Shown here: in pieces, positions 27,026-32,771 of the stretch
Position numbering within the stretch: position 1 is the stretch's first letter
How the letters are laid out: the number at the start of each line of letters is the position of its first letter
DNA from: an uncultured Pseudomonadota bacterium
GTDB taxonomy: Bacteria; Pseudomonadota; Gammaproteobacteria; Steroidobacterales; Steroidobacteraceae
NCBI GenBank assembly: GCA_903898785.1
Contig: CAIUGU010000048.1
Span: 1-32,771 of the forward strand
Direction of reading: 5' to 3'
Length of the DNA: 32,771 nucleotides
Translations under genes and position numbers: made by a program
The notes under the pieces: model-generated
The model's database searches: none
The model's input: the letters and a program-made list of their open reading frames with translations, nothing else
Told to the model about the DNA's origin: nothing

Positions 27026-27265
27026 ATGGTCAAGCAAACCAAGTACTTTGAATCCGTCCGGAGACGCCCGGACCGCGCGGGGATTCAGGATGCCTGGCTT
27101 GAGCAGGCGATCCTCCATCCGGTACGGCGAACGCGACAGGCCGATGGACGCATTCGACACTGGTATCGGGTTCCCGAGAAGGAGAATCGAATCCTTCGGG
27201 TTATCCTTCTGGAAGACGGCGAGACGGTTCACAACGCGTTCTTTGACAGGAACTTTCAACCATGA
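27026..27265 (+). CDS. Putative toxin, DUF4258-like, paired with DUF2283
   Basis: The 79-residue basic protein begins MVKQTKYFESVRRRPDRAGI and contains IRHWYRVPEKENRILRVILL and a C-terminal ETVHNAFFDRNF. The compact alpha-beta shape, the Arg/His content and the pairing with a DUF2283 gene match small DUF4258/BrnT-like proteins that form predicted toxin-antitoxin modules. The next gene starts inside its stop codon (ATGA at 27262-27265). There is no strong ribosome site before the ATG. An in-frame start at 26858 would add 56 residues of non-family sequence. Toxicity is a prediction only. Confidence 0.72.
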   Translation: MVKQTKYFESVRRRPDRAGIQDAWLEQAILHPVRRTRQADGRIRHWYRVPEKENRILRVILLEDGETVHNAFFDRNFQP

Positions 27266-27459
27266 AGATCCGCTACTTCAAAGACACTGACACGATGCTG
27301 ATCGAATTCAAGGACGTGCCGGTCGCCGAGACCCGCGATCTGGACGAGAACACGATCCTGGATCTCGATGCCAGCGGCAACATCTGCTCGATCACGATCG
27401 AACACGCTTCCACGCGGGCGGATGCTCCCAAGCTCACCTATGAACAGGTGGCGGCCTGA
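27262..27459 (+). CDS. DUF2283-family protein, putative antitoxin
   Basis: The 65-residue protein starts MKIRYFKDTDTMLIEFKDVP and continues with DENTILDLDASGNICSITIE, a clear DUF2283 sequence (acidic, beta-rich, typical length 60-75). Its ATG overlaps the TGA of the preceding gene by four bases, so the two are made in a coupled way. In other genomes DUF2283 genes often sit beside DUF4258-like genes, and acidic DUF2283 proteins are the presumed antitoxins. Its last codons read GCCTGA, inside the accessory region just before the cassette-like unit. Confidence 0.85.
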   Translation: MKIRYFKDTDTMLIEFKDVPVAETRDLDENTILDLDASGNICSITIEHASTRADAPKLTYEQVAA

Positions 27460-27506
27460 CAGGCAGCCGCAGGCGAATCGGGCAACGCTTAAGGAGAGCC
27501 AGCCCT

Positions 27507-27529
27507 CCGGCCGGGGTGTATCCGTATGG
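27507..27529. repeat. Third, diverged copy of the repeat end
   Basis: CCGGCCGGGGTGT at 27507-27519 is identical to 26650-26662, and the following CCGTATGG differs by one base and a 2-bp insertion from CCGTTTGG of the first copy. The DUF4258-like/DUF2283 pair therefore sits between related repeat sequences. Confidence 0.45.
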
Positions 27530-27575
27530 ATGGTGCCGGGTCGTAAATCGGTATAGATTTAGTTAGGCATCCACA

Positions 27576-28031
27576 GTGCGAAATCATCTGATCTTGCTTT
27601 CGCTCCTTCTAAGCGTCGCCGCCTCAGCTCAGGTCGCTCGTATTGCCTACGAGCCTCCAACGATCGAGGCCGCAGTGGAGCGCATGGAAAACGATCCGGA
27701 TGTGGAGTTCAATTTCGATACAGCACACTCTCGATACCTATTCACCGCCATCTACGCAGGGGTACGCAGACCCCTTCCGGACACCGTTAAGCGCTATCTC
27801 GCCATGTGGGTCCGCTCATTTCGGCATCCGGAGTCCTATGTGACACTGTTCAGCTCAGAAGTAGCGATCGAGCAGGGTGGTCGTCGATACTAGATACCTA
27901 TCCAACAAACTCTGGTCGCACCTTTTGAGCAGGAAGCGAAGGCTGGAGCATCCGTCAAGCTATATGTCACGGCAATTGGAGACCAAATGAAGCAACCTGT
28001 GCTCCTGGTCAACGCGCTCGAGGTGCTATAG
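27576..28031 (+). pseudogene. Secreted protein gene split by an in-frame amber codon
   Basis: A GTG start gives a signal peptide (MRNHLILLSLLLSVAASAQ) and a mature part to TAG at 27891-27893 (105 residues). The same frame then continues for 45 codons with protein-like sequence (QQTLVAPFEQEAKAGASVKL, later QPVLLVNALEVL) to a second TAG at 28029-28031. The simplest reading is one 151-codon gene for a small periplasmic protein with one nonsense mutation, possibly from CAG or TGG. The alternative is a genuine 105-residue protein with a chance open tail. I do not recognise a family. It fills the cassette-like unit almost entirely. Confidence 0.6.
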
Positions 28032-28033
28032 AT

Positions 28034-28052
28034 GCCTGACAACGCGTTCAAC
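28034..28052 (+). other. attC-like half site
   Basis: GCCTGACAACGCGTTCAAC resembles the first half (R''-L'') of integron attC sites, whose common form is GCCTAACAA-N-CG/TTCAA. It follows the gene's stop codon by two bases. The matching second half is not visible downstream. Confidence 0.42.
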
Positions 28053-28581
28053 AGTCGCCATGAAGCCAATGTTCGCTTCGGGCCCTTCGTGCCGGGCAGG
28101 AATTCCGGGATGACGTTGCGACGAGGTTGCTCACCGGATATCGGTTGTTCGATCTTCGGGACGATTTCGCGGGATGCAGCCAAGTAAGGGCCGCTGCCGC
28201 CGCGACACTCCTCGTCTCGTCACAATCGCTTAGGCCAGCCGCCACGCGCAATGCTTGCGGCCAGCTTCAACGATCTCGATTCGCTCTAGGAACTCTGGCT
28301 TGGCGTAGCCCTACTGGACGGCAGTCCGACCTGGCAGCGCCCTTCTTGGCGACAGCCCCTCTGCTCGACGTGCCACGGGCCATCCCATTTCTGGATAAGC
28401 ACCGCAGATTCTCTCCTTAAGTCTCGAAGGCACAGTCGCTACCCTGCTTGCGTCAAGACGTTGCACAGGGAGGTGCGCGATGACGCTGGTATCTGCAGGG
28501 GGCGCAACTCAACTGAAGAGGACCGACTCCGGGATCGGTGCGCACAGGTATCCACGGCCTGCAGCACGACGGCAGGGCCGA
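28053..28581. other. Non-coding or decayed stretch
   Basis: About 530 bp contain no gene I can support. Codon use is irregular and frames are short or Arg/Ser-rich. On the reverse strand a short closed frame near 28240-28320 reads PEFLERIEIVEAGRKHCAW, which looks protein-like and could be the last piece of a lost gene, but it is only 26 codons. The stretch reads as accessory-region debris between the cassette-like unit and the toxin-antitoxin promoter. Confidence 0.4.
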
Positions 28582-28622
28582 TTGCCCCGGCTGTAGCCCA
28601 TGGGCTACACTCTGGCTACAGT
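28582..28622 (+). promoter_or_regulatory. Toxin-antitoxin promoter/operator with 18-bp palindrome
   Basis: TGTAGCCCA-TGGGCTACA (28592-28609) is a perfect 18-bp palindrome, and a third half-site TGGCTACAG follows at 28613-28621. TTGCCC (28582-28587) and TACACT (28606-28611), 18 bp apart, could be the -35 and -10 boxes, placing the palindrome in the core promoter. Palindromes bound by the antitoxin are the usual autoregulation device of such modules. The palindrome also contains the first possible ATG of the toxin gene. Confidence 0.6.
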
Positions 28623-28911
28623 CGTTCGACAGACGGATGAGTTTCGAGACTGGCTCGACGCCCTGAGGGATGTGACCGGACGCGCTCGCATCCTGATGCG
28701 TATTGATCGTCTCGCGCATGGGAATCCGGGTTCGCATCGGAGTCTCACTCGCGGCGTCTCTGAATTGAAGATCGACGTCGGGCCCGGTTACCGCGTGTAC
28801 TACACATGGCGTGGCGGTCAGGTTTTGCTGTTGCTGGCCGGCGGCGACAAGTCCACTCAGCCACGGGATATCGCCCGCGCAATCTGGCTTTCTGAACTGG
28901 AGGGAGGGTAG
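28600..28911 (+). CDS. RelE/ParE-superfamily toxin (HI1419-type)
   Basis: The product is 103 residues. The core starts RQTDEFRDWLDALRDVTGRA and includes HRSLTRGVSELKIDVGPGYR, then VYYTWRGGQVLLLLAGGDKS and ARAIWLSEL, the pattern of the HI1419/TIGR02683 'addiction module killer' family. RelE-fold toxins of this type usually cut mRNA on the ribosome. The gene comes before its antitoxin, as in HigBA-like modules, and ends 2 bp before it. Start choice is uncertain: ATG 28600 is the only standard start, but it adds about eight residues to the family core and lies in the palindromic operator. Activity is inferred. Confidence 0.9.
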   Translation: MGYTLATVVRQTDEFRDWLDALRDVTGRARILMRIDRLAHGNPGSHRSLTRGVSELKIDVGPGYRVYYTWRGGQVLLLLAGGDKSTQPRDIARAIWLSELEGG

Positions 28912-28913
28912 CG

Positions 28914-29231
28914 ATGGCAGGCACAGCGCGCCGGAAATCATCCAAGGTGAAGATCGCGCCCTTCGACGTTGCGGATCACCTGCGGACGCCCGAGGACATG
29001 GCTGCCTATCTTGATGCATGGCTCGAGGAATCGCCCGACGACACGGCGGGCATGGCGAGGGCGCTCGGCACCCTCGCCCGCGCCAAAGGCATGAGCCAGG
29101 TAGCGAAGGACGCCGGGCTCAGCCGGGAGAGTCTTTATCGCGCGCTCAGCGAAGACGGCAATCCGGGCTTTGCGACCGTACTCAAGGTTGTCAGGGCGCT
29201 TGGGCTCCGCCTCCGCGTACAGACGGCATGA
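28914..29231 (+). CDS. HTH antitoxin (HI1420-type)
   Basis: The 105-residue DNA-binding protein has a short basic start, the family region FDVADHLRTPEDMAAYLDAW, and a Cro/C1-type helix-turn-helix in ARAKGMSQVAKDAGLSRESL followed by YRALSEDGNPGFATVLKVVR. This is the TIGR02684/HI1420 antitoxin family. It should neutralise the toxin encoded just upstream and repress the shared promoter through the palindrome at 28592-28609. The ribosome site GGAGGG(TAG)CG lies within the end of the toxin gene. Downstream, CCCGTC-TC-GACGGG (29291-29304) could be a weak terminator stem, though without a T-run. Confidence 0.93.
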   Translation: MAGTARRKSSKVKIAPFDVADHLRTPEDMAAYLDAWLEESPDDTAGMARALGTLARAKGMSQVAKDAGLSRESLYRALSEDGNPGFATVLKVVRALGLRLRVQTA

Positions 29232-29361
29232 GCCCCCCCCTTTTCGCCCCCCTCGGCCGTTGCCTCCGCGAACCCCGACCCCGCGGAAGTCCCGTCTCGA
29301 CGGGGGGCGCAAACCCAGCTACGCTTGACTTTATTTGGCGCGGCTGCCGGAACTCACTGAA

Positions 29362-31605
29362 TTGAAAAGAATTGTCAAGAATCCGGCAGGTCGCGGCCTG
29401 CTTGCGGGAGCCTTGGGCACCGCGTTTCTGGCCAGCATGAGCCCCTCCATTGCCGGTGCGGCCGAGGCCGCCGCGCCCAAGTCCTTTGCGATCGTCCGCA
29501 TCCCCGAAGCCGACGCACCCAAGATCGACGGGCGGCTCGACGAGGCCTCCTGGAAGCAAGCCGCTGTCGTCAGCGATCTGGGCCAGTTCCAGCAGCGGGT
29601 CGGCGAGGCCACCGAGAAGTCCGAGTTCTACGTCATGTACGACAAGGACTACCTGTACGTCGGCGCGAGGCTGTACGACTCGGATCCGAAGGGCGTCCGC
29701 TCGTCGATCCTGCGCTACGGCGAGCGCCTCAACAACGAGGACAAGATCGCCATCATCCTCGATACGTTCAACGACAAGCGCAACGGCTACCGCTTCGAGG
29801 TCAACACCTTCGGCGTCCGCGACGACGCGCTGTACCTCGACACGACGCAGACGCAGTGGGACTGGGACGGCATCTACCTCGCCGATGCGGTCATCGACGA
29901 CCAGGGCTGGACGGCGGAAATGGCCATCCCGTTCAAGACGCTGTCGTTCGATGCCGCCACGGACACGTGGGGCATCAACTTCAACCGGTCGATCAGCCGC
30001 AAGAACGAACGCGATGGCTGGGTGTTCCGCAACCGCAACCAGAACCCGTCGAGCTCGGGTGAAGTCACCGGCATCCGCGATCTCGACCAGGGCCTGGGCC
30101 TCGACGTCGTGCCGTCCGTGAGCTTCCGGGGCGAGAAAGCCTTTCGCGCCGGCACGTCCGAGGAGAACATCGAGCCCTCGCTGGACGTCTATTACAAGAT
30201 CACGCCGGGCCTCAATGCCGCACTGACCTTCAACACCGACTTCTCGGCCACCGAAGTGGACGACAGGCAGGTGAACCTGTCGCAGTTCAGCCTGTTCTTC
30301 CCGGAGAAACGCGGGTTCTTCCTGCGCGAGTCGGACATCTTCGAGTTCGGCCGACTCAAGGGCGGCGACATTCCGTTCACGATCAATCCGACCTTCGCAC
30401 GGTCCTCGCTCGAGAACGGGCGGCCGTTCTTCTCGCGCAGCGTCGGACTGTCGGCCACCGGCCAGCCCGTCGACCTCGTCGCGGGACTCAAGCTGTCCGG
30501 CCGCGTCGGCGGGTTCAACGTCGGCGCGCTGGCCATCCGCCAGGACGAGCAGGTCGGCGTCGACGCGCAGAACCTGTTCGTCGGGCGCGCCGTGATGAAC
30601 GTGCTCACCGAGTCGAGCCTCGGCGTCATCGCCACCAAGGGCAACCCGCGGGCGAACCTGGACAACTCGGTGATGGGCGTCGACTTCCGCTATGTGAACA
30701 ACCGCCTCCCCAGCAATCGCAGCCTCGAAGGCGAACTGTGGGTGCAGAAGAGCGAGACGGAGGGAGTGACCGGCGACGACATGGCCTTCGGTGCCCGCCT
30801 GCGCAGCCCGAACAACGACGGCTGGCGGGGCGGCCTCGGACTGAAGGAACTGCAGGCCAACTTCAATCCGGCGATGGGCTACGTGAACCGCCGTGGCGTC
30901 CGTGGCTATACGGGCGAGGCCGGCTATCTGAAGCGCTGGCCGGTCGGCTTCACGCAAGGCATCTACAGCGGCATCGACTTCGAGCAGTACAACCGGACCC
31001 TGGATGACAGCCTGCAGAGCAGGCTCGTGACCTTCCGCTTCATGGATTTCTACGGCCGCCAGAATGACCAGGCGAAGATCCGCGCCTATCGCAACGAAGA
31101 GGTGCTGCGCACGCCGTTCCTGATCTCCCGCGGCATCACCGTGCCTGTCGGCGACTACAAGTTCGACGAGTACGAAGTCGAACTGGAAGCGACCGGTTCG
31201 CGTGCGTTGTCCGGCAAGGTCAACTACCGCGCCGGCGACTTCTATTCGGGCGAGCGCTGGCGCGCCACCGGCAAGATCCTGTGGAAGGCGAGCCCGCATT
31301 TCTGGTTCACCGGCAACTACGAATACAACGATGTCACGCTGCCGCAGGGCGACTTCATCGTGCGACTCGCATCGGTGCGTACCGACGTGATGTTCAACGC
31401 GGACTGGTCCTGGACCACGCTGGTCCAGTACGACAACGTGTCGGACAGCATTGCAGCCCACAGCCGCCTGCACTGGATCCCGCAGGCCGGCCGCGACATG
31501 TATCTCGTGTTCAACCACAACCTGCTCGACGAGAACGAGGACGGTACCTTCCGCTCGCTCCGCGCGGATGCCACGGTCAAGTTAAACTACACGTTCAGGT
31601 TCTAG
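29362..31605 (+). CDS. DUF5916 outer-membrane protein with CBM9-like N-terminus
   Basis: The 747-residue exported protein has a signal peptide (N-terminus LKRIVKNPAGRG, cleavage near IAGAAEA). A CBM9/DOMON-like beta-sandwich (about 40-220) includes APKIDGRLDEASWKQA, EFYVMYDKDYLYVGARLYDS, RNGYRFEVNTFGVRDDALY and WTAEMAIPFKTLSF. The long DUF5916 part has INTDFSATEVD-type and SLFFPEKRGFFLRE motifs, then alternating beta strands ending LNYTFRF, a C-terminal Phe typical of barrels inserted by BamA. Role unknown, perhaps glycan binding or export at the outer membrane. TTG 29362 gives a normal signal peptide n-region; a TTG at 29335 is the alternative. Neither has a strong ribosome site. A paralogue follows in tandem. 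Confidence 0.9.
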   Translation: MKRIVKNPAGRGLLAGALGTAFLASMSPSIAGAAEAAAPKSFAIVRIPEADAPKIDGRLDEASWKQAAVVSDLGQFQQRVGEATEKSEFYVMYDKDYLYVGARLYDSDPKGVRSSILRYGERLNNEDKIAIILDTFNDKRNGYRFEVNTFGVRDDALYLDTTQTQWDWDGIYLADAVIDDQGWTAEMAIPFKTLSFDAATDTWGINFNRSISRKNERDGWVFRNRNQNPSSSGEVTGIRDLDQGLGLDVVPSVSFRGEKAFRAGTSEENIEPSLDVYYKITPGLNAALTFNTDFSATEVDDRQVNLSQFSLFFPEKRGFFLRESDIFEFGRLKGGDIPFTINPTFARSSLENGRPFFSRSVGLSATGQPVDLVAGLKLSGRVGGFNVGALAIRQDEQVGVDAQNLFVGRAVMNVLTESSLGVIATKGNPRANLDNSVMGVDFRYVNNRLPSNRSLEGELWVQKSETEGVTGDDMAFGARLRSPNNDGWRGGLGLKELQANFNPAMGYVNRRGVRGYTGEAGYLKRWPVGFTQGIYSGIDFEQYNRTLDDSLQSRLVTFRFMDFYGRQNDQAKIRAYRNEEVLRTPFLISRGITVPVGDYKFDEYEVELEATGSRALSGKVNYRAGDFYSGERWRATGKILWKASPHFWFTGNYEYNDVTLPQGDFIVRLASVRTDVMFNADWSWTTLVQYDNVSDSIAAHSRLHWIPQAGRDMYLVFNHNLLDENEDGTFRSLRADATVKLNYTFRF

Positions 31606-31820
31606 TGGACTGCTGCACGGGTCTCGCGACCGGGACGAGCTGCCTCCATGCGGTGCAGGGAACACGATCGGGTGCCACTTTACGGTTCATTTCGCAGTTT
31701 ACCGGGCCCGCCCGCGCGGACGGGCCGCGGGACGAATCCGGTCTGGTACCATTGCGCCCGCTTCCGGTCGCCTCCAGCAGGAGTGTCGGCCGGCTCAACT
31801 GGATTCTTGCCGGATCGAAC
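31606..31820. promoter_or_regulatory. Spacer between the tandem DUF5916 genes
   Basis: About 215 bp without a gene. It contains a GC-rich dyad GGCCCG...CGGGCC around a 10-base loop in the middle (about 31708-31730), without a following T-run. It is long enough to hold a separate promoter for the second copy. No clear boxes were assigned. Confidence 0.35.
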
Positions 31821-32771
31821 ATGAAGAAACGCCCTGGGATCGTAGCGTCCCGCTCCCTCCTGCTGTCCCGAGTATCGGCCCTGGCCGCAATCGGCGTGGC
31901 TGCACTGGCCCTGTCAACCGGGGCCTGGGCTGCGGAAGTCGCCCCCAAGTCCTTCGGCATCAAGCGGATCACCCGGCAGGAAGCCCCGAAGATCGACGGC
32001 CGCATCGACGATGCCTCGTGGCAGAAGGCCGCGGTGATCGACGACTTCAAGCAACTCCAGCAGATCGAGCACGCCGACATCACCGAGAAGATGATCGTGT
32101 ACGTGATGCACGACGAGGACATGCTCTACGTCGCGGCAAGGCTGTACGACTCGTCCCCTGACCAGATCACGGCCAACATCCTGCGCCAGGGCGAGCGCAT
32201 GAACAACGAGGACAAGTTCGCCGTCATCCTCGATAGCTTCAATGACAAGCGCAACGGCTATCGCTTCGAGGTCAATCCCAACGGCATCCGCGACGACGCG
32301 CTGTACCTCGATACCACGCAGCTGCAGTGGGACTGGGATGGCCTTTACTACGCGAAGGCGGCCCGCGACAGCGAGGGCTGGACGGCGGAGATGGCCATCC
32401 CGTTCAAGACCTTGTCCTTTGACCCCGCCGGCAGCACATGGGGCATCAACTTCCAGCGCCTGATCGCGCGCAAGAACGAGCGCGACGGCTGGGTCTATCG
32501 CAATCGCAACCAGAATCCGTCGAGTTCAGGCGAGGTGACGGGCCTTGCCGGCATGGAGCAGGGTCTCGGCCTCGATGTCGTGCCCTCCGTCAGCTTCCGG
32601 CAGAACAAGGATCACGTGAACGACACCAGCGAGTTCAAGGTGGAACCGTCGCTGGATGTGTACTACAAAGTCACGACCGGCATGAACGCCTCCCTGACCA
32701 TCAACACCGATTTCTCGGCGACCGAAGTGGATAACCGCCAGGTCAACCTGTCGCGCTTCAGCCTGTTCTTC
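31821..32771 (+). CDS. Second DUF5916 outer-membrane protein (partial, 3' end outside window)
   Basis: The first 317 codons are present. A signal peptide (MKKRPGIVASRSLLLSRVSA, cleavage near GAWAAE) is followed by the same CBM9-like domain and start of DUF5916 as in the gene before it. Shared runs include KIDGR(L/I)D(E/D)ASW, DKRNGYRFEVN, WTAEMAIPFKTLSFD, NRNQNPSSSGEVTG, GLGLDVVPSVSFR and INTDFSATEVD/FNTDFSATEVD, so the two arose by tandem duplication. Their signal peptides and first 30 mature residues differ more. The frame is open to the window end with no stop. The ATG start is clear. Function as for its paralogue; unlike that copy it uses a standard ATG. Confidence 0.93.
   Translation, partial: MKKRPGIVASRSLLLSRVSALAAIGVAALALSTGAWAAEVAPKSFGIKRITRQEAPKIDGRIDDASWQKAAVIDDFKQLQQIEHADITEKMIVYVMHDEDMLYVAARLYDSSPDQITANILRQGERMNNEDKFAVILDSFNDKRNGYRFEVNPNGIRDDALYLDTTQLQWDWDGLYYAKAARDSEGWTAEMAIPFKTLSFDPAGSTWGINFQRLIARKNERDGWVYRNRNQNPSSSGEVTGLAGMEQGLGLDVVPSVSFRQNKDHVNDTSEFKVEPSLDVYYKVTTGMNASLTINTDFSATEVDNRQVNLSRFSLFF

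Larger units (their letters stand above)
27563..28052 (+). mobile_element. Integron-cassette-like unit (degenerate)
   Basis: The unit opens at a GTTAGGC core (27562-27568, match to GTTRRRY), only 8 bp before the GTG of a short secreted-protein gene. It ends, right after that gene's final stop codon, with GATGCCTGAC followed by AACGCGTTCAAC. GATGCCTGAC is the reverse complement of GTTAGGCATC at the left end in nine of ten positions, as expected for the two halves of one attC recombination site. The distal half of the attC (a second GTTRRRY within about 130 bp) is not evident. No integrase is in the window. The call is therefore tentative. Confidence 0.38.

Noticed and set aside
29232-29334. 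Intrinsic terminator after the antitoxin gene
   Set aside because: The stem CCCGTC/GACGGG has no following T-run and only six pairs; noted as weak in the antitoxin entry.
29191-31518. 775-codon open frame on the reverse strand
   Set aside because: It lies antisense to the clear DUF5916 gene, has low-complexity Val/Ala/Arg/Glu-rich sequence and no known domain; it is a by-product of high third-position GC.

Overview
The window is high-GC, densely coding bacterial chromosome. The protein families point to a Gram-negative proteobacterium of the beta or gamma class: a Kup potassium transporter, an HrpB helicase, an AttEFGH-type exporter, an NdvB-like beta-glucan synthase, DUF4404 and DUF6491 proteins, outer-membrane DUF5916 barrels, and a zwf-pgl pair. 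This is judged by reading the translations, not by a search, and I cannot name a genus. No rRNA, tRNA or CRISPR array was seen.

Layout. (1) 1-6126 is a redox cluster arranged around a divergent control region. Leftward run a CcmI-like TPR protein, a histidine-rich (probably b-heme) membrane protein and the first codons of another membrane or secreted protein. Rightward run an iron-sulfur flavoprotein and a secreted Sel1/ankyrin protein that overlaps it. (2) 6169-9873 holds a small Cys-rich protein, kup, pgl and only the last third of zwf; the zwf 5' part is lost at a sharp junction near 9783. (3) 9874-15576 reads leftward: a GT4 glycosyltransferase, then a tightly overlapping ATPase-permease-AttH operon. 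(4) 15771-26572 is mostly housekeeping and envelope functions: NdvB-like glucan synthase, renalase-like oxidoreductase, YpfJ-type metallopeptidase, HrpB, DUF6491, DUF4404, HIT protein and acetyl-CoA synthetase. (5) 26573-29231 is an accessory stretch, sparser in genes and visibly richer in A+T. It carries a 200-bp element with 19-bp perfect inverted ends, a DUF4258-like/DUF2283 gene pair, an integron-cassette-like unit whose gene is split by an amber codon, and an HI1419/HI1420-type toxin-antitoxin pair with a palindromic operator over the start codon. (6) 29362-32771 holds two tandem paralogous DUF5916 outer-membrane proteins; the second runs off the window.

How the genes fit together. The left cluster looks like an electron-transfer module: an NAD(P)H/FAD/Fe-S protein anchored to the membrane, a multi-histidine membrane protein that could carry two b hemes, and a cytochrome-c-assembly-like TPR protein. 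Substrate and direction of electron flow are unknown. The AttEFGH-type operon and the glucan synthase both act on the envelope. Loss of most of zwf would block the oxidative pentose-phosphate entry step unless another zwf exists elsewhere; an assembly join is the main competing explanation.
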